Assembly (NCBI GenBank): GCA_046496815.1
Contig: JAWOGN010000255.1
Span: 1-16,466, forward strand
DNA length: 16,466 nucleotides
Direction: 5' to 3'
Origin: JAWOGN01 sp046496815
GTDB taxonomy: Bacteria > Desulfobacterota > DSM-4660 > Desulfatiglandales > Desulfatiglandaceae
The number at the start of each line of letters is the position of its first letter. Position 1 is the first letter of the stretch. The position numbers and the translations under genes are program-made. Under the pieces are notes generated by a model, which made no database searches, was not told where the DNA came from, and saw nothing but the letters and a program-made list of their open reading frames with translations. This document shows positions 1-6,985 of the stretch, piece after piece.

Positions 1-189
1 GGCGTAGGGGGCCCTGATGGCGGAGGCTCTGGGGATGGAGGTTCCGGCGGTGACCCTGGTGATGGCGGCTCTGGAGGCGGTGGTTCTGGAGACGGAGGTT
101 CCGGGGGCGGTAACGGCGGTGGCAATGGCGGTGGCAACGGTGGGGGCAATGGCGGTGGTAACGGCGGCGGACACGGCGGCGGAAACAGG
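1..189 (+). repeat. GGN-rich low-complexity coding repeat
   Basis: About 190 bp of G-rich sequence. The most regular part, roughly 109-186, is built from 12-bp units of the form GGCGGTGGCAAT with third-position variation. It encodes tandem Gly-Gly-Gly-Asn. The variation is mainly synonymous, which suggests the peptide repeat is under selection. Confidence 0.7.
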
Positions 190-192
190 TAG
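1..192 (+). CDS. Glycine-rich C-terminal tail of a truncated gene
   Basis: Reading from the first base of the window, frame 1 is open to the TAG at 190-192 and gives 63 residues that are mostly glycine. The early part has units such as GDGGSGG and GGSGGGG. The later part is a regular run of GGGN units ending in GGGHGGGNR. The gene starts upstream of the window, so its function cannot be read. Such tails occur at the end of secreted, surface or RNA-binding proteins. The GGN codon repeats are a typical low-complexity region prone to slippage. Another open frame over the same DNA (from base 17) gives an Ala/Val-rich product and is a shadow of the GGN repeat. Confidence 0.6.
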   Translation, partial: GVGGPDGGGSGDGGSGGDPGDGGSGGGGSGDGGSGGGNGGGNGGGNGGGNGGGNGGGHGGGNR

Positions 193-393
193 TTCAGGAT
201 ATTTGAGTTTCAGATAGTAATGAGTACTCCCACCAACGAAGCGGAGAAGTGTCGACTTGATTATGAGCTGTAGTCAAAACCATAACTTTCTGCACGCATA
301 ATCCCATAAGCTCGAGACCAGCATTTCTCATCCGCAATTTAACCAGAGAAAGTTGGCCGTTCTCAATGCTCCGATATTAGATATCTCAATCAA

Positions 394-413
394 GGGGACG
401 TCCTTAAATAATC
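394..413 (+). repeat. Left inverted repeat of the RAYT unit
   Basis: A 20-bp sequence perfectly complementary to 1470-1489. It contains the 8-bp palindrome GGACGTCC followed by an AT-rich half, TTAAATAATC. It is the probable recognition or cleavage element of the adjacent Y1 transposase. Confidence 0.85.
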
Positions 414-454
414 AAATAAATTGAAATCGTAAGATTTGTGGTGTAAATTGAGTC

Positions 455-1462
455 ATGCCCAGGACAGCAAGACTCGATACGCCCGGCCTCTTGCATCATG
501 TCATGATAAGGGGAATAGAACGTCGCAGGATATTCAATGATGATAAGGATCGGGAAAACTTCATTGAACGGCTTTCTATTCTCCTTCCGGAAACCAAGAC
601 CTCATGCTATGCATGGGCATTCATGCCCAATCACGCCCATTTTTTTTTCAGAAGCGGTCCCTCAGGCCTTTCGGCCTTGATGAGAAGACTCTTAACAGGC
701 TATGCGGTGTCTTATAACAGAAGGCACAAGAGGCATGGCCAGCTTTTCCAGAACCGATATAAATCCATCATATGCCAGGAAGACGCCTATTTACAGGAAC
801 TGGTTCGTTATATTCATTTGAATCCTCTTAGGGCAAAAATCGTGGTTGATTTGGAGAATCTGGATCGCTATCCCTATTGCGGGCATCGAGCCTTGATGGG
901 AAAAGGAAAAACAGAATGGCAGGATGTTGAATATGTTCTGGGGTATTTTGGCAGGAAGGCTGGCGAGGCCCGAAAGGGGTATCGATCCTATGTTGAGAAA
1001 GGCATTCCTCTGGGAAGGCGCCCCGAGCTGGTGGGGGGTGGTTTGATCAGGAGCCTCGGGGGTTGGGATGAACTAAAAAAGATGCGCTTGATCGGACAAG
1101 ATCGTATCAAGAGTGATCAGCGTATATTGGGGGAGAGCCAGTTTGTCCGGGATGTGCTTTCTGAATCGGAAGGAAACTTCACCCGGAGATATCAACTCAA
1201 GAGCCGGGGCCTTGATTTTGATGCGGTGGTTGAAAGAGTCTCTTTCTTATTTCAGTTGGAAAAGGATTACATAGCCGGAAGAGGGAGGCAAAGAGACAGG
1301 GTGCAGGCAAGAGATCTACTCTGTTACTGGTCGGTCAGGGAGCTGGGCATATCGATGGCGGATCTGGCAAAGAGGCTCGGCATGACCATCTCCGCGGTGA
1401 GTTACGCCGTTGAGAGGGGGGAAATAGAAGCCAAAGAGAGCGCTTATCGGTTGGTTGATTAA
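455..1462 (+). CDS. REP-associated tyrosine transposase (Y1/HUH family) with C-terminal HTH
   Basis: This 335-aa protein starts MPRTAR. The N-terminal ~135 residues are a Y1 transposase (IS200-like) domain. The HUH motif is PNHAHFFF with H60 and H62, and the helix YLQELVRYIHLNPLRA (112-127) carries the candidate nucleophile tyrosine, Y112 or Y119. RAYTs are single-strand endonucleases that act on REP-like palindromes. The C-terminal ~100 residues are extra compared with short RAYTs. The segment around 285-325 (RARDLLCYWSV...ISMADLAKRLGMTISAVSYAVERG style) resembles a DnaA domain IV or HTH DNA-binding fold. There is no strong Shine-Dalgarno before ATG 455. TTGAAA at 421 and TAAATT at 444 could be a weak promoter. 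The gene is intact, with all visible catalytic residues, so it may be active. Confidence 0.9.
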   Translation: MPRTARLDTPGLLHHVMIRGIERRRIFNDDKDRENFIERLSILLPETKTSCYAWAFMPNHAHFFFRSGPSGLSALMRRLLTGYAVSYNRRHKRHGQLFQNRYKSIICQEDAYLQELVRYIHLNPLRAKIVVDLENLDRYPYCGHRALMGKGKTEWQDVEYVLGYFGRKAGEARKGYRSYVEKGIPLGRRPELVGGGLIRSLGGWDELKKMRLIGQDRIKSDQRILGESQFVRDVLSESEGNFTRRYQLKSRGLDFDAVVERVSFLFQLEKDYIAGRGRQRDRVQARDLLCYWSVRELGISMADLAKRLGMTISAVSYAVERGEIEAKESAYRLVD

Positions 1463-1469
1463 CGTATTG

Positions 1470-1489
1470 GATTATTTAAGGACGTCCCC
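1470..1489 (-). repeat. Right inverted repeat of the RAYT unit
   Basis: Exact reverse complement of 394-413. It begins 7 bp after the transposase stop codon and ends 18 bp before the end of the leftward SDR gene. With its central GGACGTCC it could also form a small hairpin in transcripts. Confidence 0.85.
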
Positions 1490-1507
1490 CTATTTTCAGA
1501 AAATCGT

Positions 1508-2275
1508 TCAGGCCAGCGAGCCTCCGTCCAAAGTGATTGTTTCACCTGTAATAAAATCGGAGAGCTTCGACGCTAAAAATAAGACCGTCCCCACCACATC
1601 ATTTGTTTCTGCAATCCGCCCCATAGGGATCGTTTTGGTTATTTCCCCGAGTATTGTTTCGTCGCTCCAGAAAGGCTGACTGAATTGAGTCCTGACCACA
1701 CTTGGCGCAACTGCATTGACATTTATGTGGTCGGGTGCAAGCTCCACAGCCAGCACCTTTGTCAGCATTTCTACACCGGCTTTTGCGACACAATAGATGC
1801 CCATACCCCGTGAAGCCTTTCTTGCAGCAATCGAGCTGATATTGATAATCTTTCCACCGCCGGACTTCTTCATTAGCTTTGCCGCAAGTTTTGAGGTCAA
1901 GAAAGTGCCTTTAAGATTCGTCTCGATTATCTTATCCCAAAGCCTTTCATCAGCCTCAACTACCGCAGCCGTCAGGATATTCATGCCCACGTTGTTTACC
2001 AGAATATCCAATTTTCCGAAGCGTTTCTCAGTTGCCTTAAACAAGCTTTCGACTTGGTCGGCTTTCCCGACATTGGCAACCTGGGTCAATATGTCCAGGC
2101 CTGCATCACTGAAATCTTTGCTTGCCTGATCCAAATTCTCTTGTTTACGTCCGCAAATGAGAACCTGAGCGCCTTTTCCTGCCATAGCCATCGCAATCTC
2201 TTTACCCAAGCCTCTGCTACCGCCAGTTACGATTGCTGCCTTTCCAGCCAAATGAATTTCATAACTTACCGTCAT
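1508..2275 (-). CDS. Short-chain dehydrogenase/reductase (SDR), FabG-like
   Basis: This 255-aa classical SDR is an NAD(P)H-dependent cytosolic oxidoreductase, probably acting on a keto or hydroxy group. The Rossmann motif TGGSRGLG is at 17-24 and NNVG (usual NNAG) at 94-97. N120, the ISS serine near 147-148 and the YCVAK pair Y161/K165 complete the catalytic tetrad. The C-terminal GETITLDGG is also typical. Length is normal for the family. The ATG at 2273-2275 is preceded by AGAGGA at suitable spacing, and the start lies 13 bp after the stop of the DUF1232 gene, so the two are very likely co-transcribed. Substrate is not predictable: FabG, gluconate dehydrogenase and polyol dehydrogenase types all share these motifs. 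Confidence 0.9.
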   Translation of the reverse strand: MTVSYEIHLAGKAAIVTGGSRGLGKEIAMAMAGKGAQVLICGRKQENLDQASKDFSDAGLDILTQVANVGKADQVESLFKATEKRFGKLDILVNNVGMNILTAAVVEADERLWDKIIETNLKGTFLTSKLAAKLMKKSGGGKIINISSIAARKASRGMGIYCVAKAGVEMLTKVLAVELAPDHINVNAVAPSVVRTQFSQPFWSDETILGEITKTIPMGRIAETNDVVGTVLFLASKLSDFITGETITLDGGSLA

Positions 2276-2288
2276 TTCTTGTCCTCTC

Positions 2289-2615
2289 TTATTTAAAATG
2301 ATCCTTTCGCTCGCGGCTCAGTTTCCATTCTTTGTATTTCTGCAAGTCCTTTTTCATCAGATACAAACACAGGGCCACGACGGTTGCGTCATCAATTTGG
2401 CCGATTCCGATGATGTAGTCGGGGATCAAGTCAATCGGGCTGACCATGTAAATCACGGTGAACACAATCGCAGCAACAGACAGAAAGGGAAATTTCCCGT
2501 AAACGCCGGACCGATAATCCCTGAACAAAGGCACGATCAGTCCAAGATCCTGAATCAATCGTCCGAGAAAGGTGTTCTTTCCAAGACCTTCATTCCTTTT
2601 CTGAGCCGCTGTCAT
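2289..2615 (-). CDS. DUF1232 (YkvA-like) small membrane protein
   Basis: A 108-aa protein. The core YRSGVYGKFP...VSPIDLIPDYI...GQIDDATVV is the DUF1232/YkvA signature, with its PIDLIPD loop followed by an acidic DD. Hydrophobic stretches around 46-62 (SVAAIVFTVIYMVSP) and 70-88 suggest membrane association. The family is widespread and has no established biochemical role. The start ATG (2613-2615) has AGGA about 6 nt upstream. The gene is 13 bp upstream of the SDR gene. A 167-bp gap separates it from the coiled-coil gene above, so it may have its own promoter. The C-terminus is strongly charged (KKDLQKYKEWKLSRERK). Confidence 0.85.
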   Translation of the reverse strand: MTAAQKRNEGLGKNTFLGRLIQDLGLIVPLFRDYRSGVYGKFPFLSVAAIVFTVIYMVSPIDLIPDYIIGIGQIDDATVVALCLYLMKKDLQKYKEWKLSRERKDHFK

Positions 2616-2782
2616 GTTGTATCCTGAAATAATTGGATTGGTTTTTCAAAGGCCGCTTTGTCCGGATAGCTCCTTTGGCGCAGTTCGGCAATTGATCCCG
2701 GCAGCGTTTGATCCAGGCTCCCCGGTGCTCAAGCTTTTAGGTATTTTTCGACAATGCTCGGGGAATTTGCGGCGCCGGGACT

Positions 2783-3049
2783 CTACGGTTTGGCGTCCTC
2801 ATTTTTTATGGCTTTACCGATTTTCTCGAGGGCTTTTCCGGTTTCATTTCTCACCTTTTCCACGCGTTCTGACGTTTCCTGCTTCAGATCCTTCATCTTC
2901 TCCTGGAGATTTTGCAACTCCGCATTCAAATCACCCTGATTCACGGTTCGATTGAAAGCCAGAATAGACAAAATCAGCGCGATGATCGAAAAAAGTAAGG
3001 CAAGCGTCGCCCTGAAACCTCCCTTAACGATTTTTTTCTCTTCAGCCAT
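2783..3049 (-). CDS. Small membrane-anchored coiled-coil protein
   Basis: An 88-aa protein starting MAEEKKIVKG. The ATG at 3047-3049 is chosen over an upstream start (3097) because AGGAGG lies about 6-7 nt before it. Residues 13-32 (ATLALLFSIIALILSILAF region) form one transmembrane helix. Residues about 38-82 (ELQNLQEKMKDLKQETSERVEKV...) are a charged amphipathic helix likely to form a coiled coil. The basic N-terminus suggests it faces the cytoplasm, with the coiled coil on the other side of the membrane. No enzymatic motif is visible and the family was not recognised. Confidence 0.75.
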   Translation of the reverse strand: MAEEKKIVKGGFRATLALLFSIIALILSILAFNRTVNQGDLNAELQNLQEKMKDLKQETSERVEKVRNETGKALEKIGKAIKNEDAKP

Positions 3050-3151
3050 TTTTTTCCTCCTGAAATGAAACGCCACATCGGCAGCGCACCGGCTCATGCG
3101 GCACGATGTGGAGCCCCGGAGTCCTGCAAAAAGCTCCCCGGTGTATTTTCT

Positions 3152-3790
3152 TCACGTTTGCCCTGCCACAACGGCTTCCAACAGCTCCTTTACTCCGAAA
3201 TTTTTCTCCCTGCATTGATAATAGTCAAGGGTGACATCCGCAAGCAGTTCATACCTGTTTTGACGCGAAACCAAAAGCTGCGGATAGCAACGTGCCAGCG
3301 CCTGCATGTGTGTTTCTTCCGCCGATTCGTGAAACATGCCCCTCCACAACATCGGATGCGGAGTGGACACGTATGCGTCGAGCAATTGCTCTCGAACCGC
3401 ATTCGGTGTGGAGAAATAGACAACGCTCGTGTGTCTCCGCAACGCCTCCAATAGCGCTTTTCCGATATAAATAACGCTCCCGGTTGTATCGACAGCAATG
3501 TTTTCCGCTCGATTTCTCTCGGAATCCCTGAGATAATCGAGTACTTCGTGAATCACCTCCGTTTCATACGCCAGGTACGTGCGCTCGCGCTCCCGGTACC
3601 CATCATCAAACGGAAATCCCATCCATTCACCCATTGAGATAGGGGTCTCATCGGAGCGAATTAGCTTCGGCCCAAGCTTTTCGGCGATCAAATCATCACA
3701 GCAAAAACGCTTGAAACCGTGCGCCTCAAGCTGCATCGACCAGTAGGTTTTTCCGATACCTGCCATGCCGATCAATGACAATCTGATCAT
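3152..3790 (-). CDS. P-loop NTPase resembling shikimate kinase-type small kinases
   Basis: A 212-aa protein that opens with a beta strand and a Walker A motif, GMAGIGKT at 8-15. This is followed by HGFKRFCCDDLIAEKLG, the layout of shikimate/nucleoside kinase-like proteins, where a DD/D pair contacts substrate or Mg. A second feature is NIAVDTTGSVIYIG near 97-110. The rest lacks the shikimate kinase signature residues, so the substrate is unknown. The ATG at 3788-3790 has AAGGA about 9 nt upstream. It is the first gene of the leftward group and is separated by 102 bp from the membrane coiled-coil gene. Sitting just beside a repeat element, its promoter must lie in the short non-repetitive stretch before 3959. 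Confidence 0.7.
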   Translation of the reverse strand: MIRLSLIGMAGIGKTYWSMQLEAHGFKRFCCDDLIAEKLGPKLIRSDETPISMGEWMGFPFDDGYRERERTYLAYETEVIHEVLDYLRDSERNRAENIAVDTTGSVIYIGKALLEALRRHTSVVYFSTPNAVREQLLDAYVSTPHPMLWRGMFHESAEETHMQALARCYPQLLVSRQNRYELLADVTLDYYQCREKNFGVKELLEAVVAGQT

Positions 3791-3958
3791 CCTTTTTTAT
3801 CCTTCAATGAGTAGCCGCGGGTGCCCTTCTAAAATTATCGGTCCTCCTGCCGTTGCCCTCCAGCGGCATGCATCCTTCCAAAAGCTCTCTCTTTTTCCAT
3901 TCCTGAACGGATTTGCTGATCACTCCATCCAAAAGTTTAGACCCACAAATTACATCCC

Positions 3959-4175
3959 GGGTTCAGGGTTTCCCGATGAAATCGGGATTCCGGGGTGAAA
4001 AACGTCAAGCCATCCGTTGTCAAGGGATTCCGTCTTGGTTGTAAACATGGCAGCTTTAGACCCCACGGGTGAAGTTGAGCCTCTCAAGTTTTCATGCATA
4101 TTGAATGAAAGTTCAATCTGTTATAGCCTTTAAACCCTGAACTTTAAACGCGGAACCGCTCAGTTTCGGTATATA
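3959..4175 (+). repeat. Dispersed MITE-like repeat, copy 1
   Basis: Copy 1 of a non-coding element that also occurs at 4590-4839 and 12468-12697. Shared landmarks in order are: TTCAGGGTTTCCCGATGAAA with a 7-bp hairpin (TCCCGAT/ATCGGGA); a block around CAAGCCATC; AAGGGATTCCGTCTTG; GGGTGAAGTTGA; ATTTTCAT..ATATTGAA; GCGGAACCGCTCAGTTTCGG; and a terminal TATA. The outer left end (TATACC...GAGCGGTTC) seen in copy 3 is missing, so this copy looks left-truncated. Confidence 0.85.
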
Positions 4176-4589
4176 ATAATAGACATCGCTGCGTGTCAAT
4201 CAAAACCCATTTTGTACCGACGCTTATGTCGATGGATTTCCTTTATACGAGATTATGCCGCGGGGGCCGGTAAACCAAATGCCGCAAAAGACGTCAAAAG
4301 GATAAACATCACTGCAGAAAGATATCATCATGAAATCGCGCGCTTTGATGATAGCGCGCGGTGTGAGAAACGGGTAGATCACCGATGGGGAGTCCACCCG
4401 ACTAAATCGAGAGCATCGGCGAACTCAGAAATAAGAATCGAGGGTTGGCAGACGGCTGCATGAGCCCGAGGGACGGGTCTGAATTTCATGGGACGGAAGA
4501 TATCGCCGGCGAACGCATGTGCCGCGTCAAACACACCCGGTGTGTCTGCGAACCGATCCGTAAACGGCTTTTCTTTCGTCGAAAACCGG

Positions 4590-4839
4590 TATATCATAAC
4601 CAGGGTTCAGCGTCCCAGGGTTTCCCGATGAAATCGGGATTCCAGGTTGAAAAATACCAAGCCATCTGTGCCGTTAAGGGATTTGGTCTTGCTTGCACGC
4701 ATGGCGGCTTTACACCCAATGGATGAAGTTGAGCATCTCAAATTTTCATTTATATTGAACGCAAGTTCTAGCGGTTATAAACTATGAACCCGGAATCCCG
4801 ATTTCATCGGGAAACGTGGAACCGCTCAGTCTAGGTATA
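4590..4839 (+). repeat. Dispersed MITE-like repeat, copy 2 (extra inverted hairpin)
   Basis: Copy 2 follows the same order of landmarks as copies 1 and 3. It ends GGAACCGCTCAGTCTAGGTATA. It carries the hairpin block GTTTCCCGATGAAATCGGGA twice: once near the left end (4620-4643) and once in the opposite orientation near the right end (4792-4815). There it replaces the CCTGAACTTTGAAC-type sequence of the other copies. The left boundary is approximate. Confidence 0.85.
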
Positions 4840-4977
4840 AGTGTGATTCGCGTGCCGCATCTTCATTCCCGAATTGGGCATTTGGGAGATCAGTCGGCCG
4901 GCAACACATCATTGACCGTTGCGTGATGCAGACATACAAAGCGATTCGCCTCGTGCCGTGGTTTGTGTCGCACCGGG

Positions 4978-5006
4978 GGAACCGGAAATCATTCGGCGTT
5001 TCGATA
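4978..5006 (+). promoter_or_regulatory. Candidate ECF-type promoter of the sigma operon
   Basis: GGAACC at 4978-4983 is followed after 17 nt by TCGATA at 5001-5006. This resembles the GGAAC / TC-rich arrangement read by RpoE-like ECF factors and lies about 105 bp upstream of the sigma start. It would suit autoregulation. It is a pattern match only. Confidence 0.25.
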
Positions 5007-5110
5007 AAACGATGTCTTTGTGCCGCGAGAGGGTAGGGGGCGATAAGGCCCCAATCGTTTCACCCCATCAAAGCCCGATGGCCCGCTGCGGTTGAGAAAA
5101 GAGAGGCCTT

Positions 5111-5779
5111 GTGTCCCACAAAACCCCCGAGGTTACGCTGAAGGAGGGCCAAGAGATCGATATCCAAGGGAACCCTCCCTCGATGCCGCCCAGAGACGAG
5201 GAATTGGTCACTCGTGCCCAGGATGGTGAAAAATGGGCCACAGAGGAGCTTGTGAGCCGCTACCAACAAAAGGCATTTTCAATCGCTTACCATATGTGTG
5301 CTGAAGATAGCGAAGAAGCGCAGGATCTGACCCAAGAGGCTTTTCTGCGGGCGTTTCGAAGCCTGGGAAAATTCCGTGGAGATTCCAAATTTTATACTTG
5401 GTTTTATCGGATTTTGGTAAACATCTGCTTAGATAAGAGAAGACATCGTCGAAGATGGCAGCGGGTGTTTGTCCCCTGGCGACCGGTGAAAGCGGAAAAG
5501 AACCTTTCAAAAAATACACCGGAGGAACAATCGGACATGGACCCGGGCAATAATCCGATAAAAGTGTTGAGCCGGAAACAGCTCTCCAAGGATATCCGGA
5601 AGTCTTTGAAATCTCTGCCCGAAAAACAACGAACGGTCTTTCAGCTGAAGGTCTTGGACGGGATGACCATCCGCGAAATCGCCGAGGTGCTCGGAGCTGC
5701 GGAAGGCACCGTGAAAAGCCATCTTTTTCGGGCCACCCGTTTCCTTCGAGAAGAGCTTAAAGGATGGGACCATCCTTAA
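5111..5779 (+). CDS. RNA polymerase ECF sigma factor, RpoE-like
   Basis: A 222-aa group 4 sigma-70 factor. Region 2 spans about 48-115 (ELVSRYQQKAFSIAYHM...DLTQEAFLRAFRSLGKFRG...FYTWFYRILVNICLD). Region 4 spans about 161-215 (LKSLPEKQRTVFQLKVLDGMTIREIAEVLGAAEGTVKSHLFRA), with its HTH contacting the -35 box. A linker of about 45 residues between them is rich in charged residues. The start is GTG at 5111, with GAGAGG about 6 nt upstream. The anti-sigma start lies 13 bp beyond the stop, so the two are coupled. A candidate ECF promoter upstream suggests autoregulation. The N-terminal 30 residues are an extension before region 2. Confidence 0.95.
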   Translation: MSHKTPEVTLKEGQEIDIQGNPPSMPPRDEELVTRAQDGEKWATEELVSRYQQKAFSIAYHMCAEDSEEAQDLTQEAFLRAFRSLGKFRGDSKFYTWFYRILVNICLDKRRHRRRWQRVFVPWRPVKAEKNLSKNTPEEQSDMDPGNNPIKVLSRKQLSKDIRKSLKSLPEKQRTVFQLKVLDGMTIREIAEVLGAAEGTVKSHLFRATRFLREELKGWDHP

Positions 5780-5792
5780 TGGAGGTAGTGTT

Positions 5793-6362
5793 ATGAAGGC
5801 GTGTCTCAATCACGAAGAGACGTTGTGGCTGGATGTATATGGGGAGTTGGAGTTCAATAAGCGCCCTGCCTGGGAGCGACACCTGGAAAACTGCAGCGCC
5901 TGCCGCGAAGAGCGGCAGAGGCTGATTCGTTTGTTTGAGCGGGTAAAAGCGGAGATGACGACGCCGAAGCTCTCTCCGGAAAAGGCGAACGCGCTCTCGT
6001 GGTCGATCAAGCGGGGGTTGAGGGACCCGCGGGATCGGGACAGGGGGCGAGCTCAAACATGGGGAATCCCCAACAGGCTTATCCCTGCCCTGGCTTCCGC
6101 ATGTTTGATACTAATTGTTCTTGGCTGGTTTGGCATAAACACCATGCAGAGCCCGTCTGGAACTCGAGATCCAGCCGGTCTGAATTCAGAAGAGCGGATG
6201 ATGGTAAAAGATTTGGAAATAATAAAGAACCTAGAGCTTTTGGAAGAATTGGATACGGTTCAAGAACTCGTCCGGGTGGTGGATCACAGGGACATCCGTG
6301 ACGGCGGTTTCAGAACCCACCCCCCCAAAAGCTCGGAGAAAAATCAATATGGTGAAACATAG
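5793..6362 (+). CDS. Membrane anti-sigma factor with zinc-finger (ZAS) domain
   Basis: A 189-aa protein that binds and inhibits the sigma factor encoded just upstream. The cytoplasmic N-terminus has the anti-sigma zinc-finger motif H30-x3-C34-x2-C37 (RHLENCSACREE). One transmembrane helix lies at about 96-116 (LIPALASACLILIVLGWFGI). The C-terminal ~70 residues, outside the membrane, are rich in Leu/Glu (DLEIIKNLELLEELDTVQELVRV) and could be helical or a docking surface for the next gene product. GGAGG at 5781-5785 is correctly spaced before ATG 5793. The end overlaps the proposed start of the DUF3106 gene by 14 bp. Signal release by proteolysis is the usual mechanism in this family, but which protease acts is not shown. 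Confidence 0.9.
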   Translation: MKACLNHEETLWLDVYGELEFNKRPAWERHLENCSACREERQRLIRLFERVKAEMTTPKLSPEKANALSWSIKRGLRDPRDRDRGRAQTWGIPNRLIPALASACLILIVLGWFGINTMQSPSGTRDPAGLNSEERMMVKDLEIIKNLELLEELDTVQELVRVVDHRDIRDGGFRTHPPKSSEKNQYGET

Positions 6363-6912
6363 ACCTGGCATCCCGAAGCATATAACCCGATGGAGAATGC
6401 TTGCCGTGGGGCCGGCTTTGGGGGCGCTGCTGTTTTTTTCCCTTCCGGCCCGGGCTGATTCCCATGGTTTCGACGAAATACGCTCCATGGGTCGCCACCA
6501 AGAAATTCCCCACATCATTGCCTCATGGTTTTGGGAAGCCTCCGAAAATGCGGGCACAAAACATGAGCCGGATCGCCTTGCTCGCAAGAAAAAGCAATCC
6601 CGTGGGCCGGCAGAGGATTCGGGGGGCAATTGGAAAGGTTTTGAGAACCTAACGCCGGAAGAGAAGGCCCGGATCAGACAAAAGCAAAGAGAGTGGGAAT
6701 CATTGCCTCCGGAAAGAAAAGAGATGCTTCGTCAAAGAATGGAGCAATTGAATCGCCTTCCCAGCCAGGACCGTGAACTGTTTCGCCGGAGGTTTAACCA
6801 GTGGCAGGAGCTCTCGCCTCAAGAACGCCGGGGAATCCGAAAAAACCTCGAGAAATGGGACGGATTAAGCCCCCGGGAGCAAGAAAACATCCGGCGCAAA
6901 TTTCTCAATTAG
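6349..6912 (+). CDS. Secreted DUF3106-type protein of the ECF operon
   Basis: A 187-aa protein with start ATG 6349, preceded by CGGAG. An in-frame GTG at 6298 would extend it inside the anti-sigma gene but would bury the signal peptide. The N-terminus has basic residues, then the hydrophobic run LAVGPALGALLFFSL and the signal peptidase site ARA-D, so export is likely. From about residue 98 come repeats of roughly 20 aa: LTPEEKARIRQKQREWESLP, then PPERKEMLRQRMEQLNRLP, then DRELFRRRFNQWQELS, then QERRGIRKNLEKWDGLS. These are the DUF3106 repeats, predicted helical and highly charged. Such proteins are often encoded beside ECF/anti-sigma pairs. By analogy with periplasmic CpxP/Spy-type helical sensors it may modulate the pathway, but that is inference. 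Confidence 0.85.
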   Translation: MVKHRPGIPKHITRWRMLAVGPALGALLFFSLPARADSHGFDEIRSMGRHQEIPHIIASWFWEASENAGTKHEPDRLARKKKQSRGPAEDSGGNWKGFENLTPEEKARIRQKQREWESLPPERKEMLRQRMEQLNRLPSQDRELFRRRFNQWQELSPQERRGIRKNLEKWDGLSPREQENIRRKFLN

Positions 6913-6985
6913 AAGGAGAAGGGGGAGCCCGCCAACTTTTTGCCCAAAAAATGACTGCTGTCGAACCTGCCGGGCCGGCGCTCAA

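Larger units (their letters stand above)
394..1489 (+). mobile_element. REP-associated tyrosine transposase unit with perfect 20-bp inverted ends
   Basis: GGGGACGTCCTTAAATAATC at 394-413 is repeated as its exact reverse complement at 1470-1489. The two copies bracket one gene (455-1462), leaving 41 bp on the left and only 7 bp between the stop codon and the right repeat. Each repeat contains the palindrome GGACGTCC. The arrangement of a single Y1 transposase between two inverted palindromic repeats is that of a RAYT unit. No target duplication is evident outside the repeats. The right end lies 18 bp from the stop codon of the leftward SDR gene, so no gene appears interrupted. Confidence 0.85.
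3791..5110. other. Long gene-poor region holding two dispersed repeat copies
   Basis: About 1.3 kb without a convincing gene on either strand. It contains two copies of the dispersed element (3959-4175 and 4590-4839). Between them lies unassigned sequence with a small GCGCGC stem around 4337-4360 (CGCGCGCTTTGATGATAGCGCGCG). The last 270 bp form the upstream region of the ECF sigma operon. Short open frames here are broken or lack ribosome binding sites. Confidence 0.7.

Noticed and set aside
17..217. 66-codon frame rich in Ala, Val and Met
   Set aside because: It is the +1 reading of the GGN repeat; frame 1 gives a regular glycine/asparagine pattern and is the likely real frame.
3791..3958. 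Possible small minus-strand frame ahead of the kinase-like gene
   Set aside because: Open for about 45-50 codons but without a clear start or recognised motif; more likely the 5' leader of the kinase-like gene.
4379..4597. 72-codon minus-strand frame between repeat copies 1 and 2
   Set aside because: Composition is protein-like, but its start lies in the edge of the repeat element, there is no ribosome site, and no family was recognised; at best a gene fragment.
3959..4839. CRISPR-like array from repeated hairpins
   Set aside because: The repeats are long, divergent and few, with no regular spacers and no cas genes.
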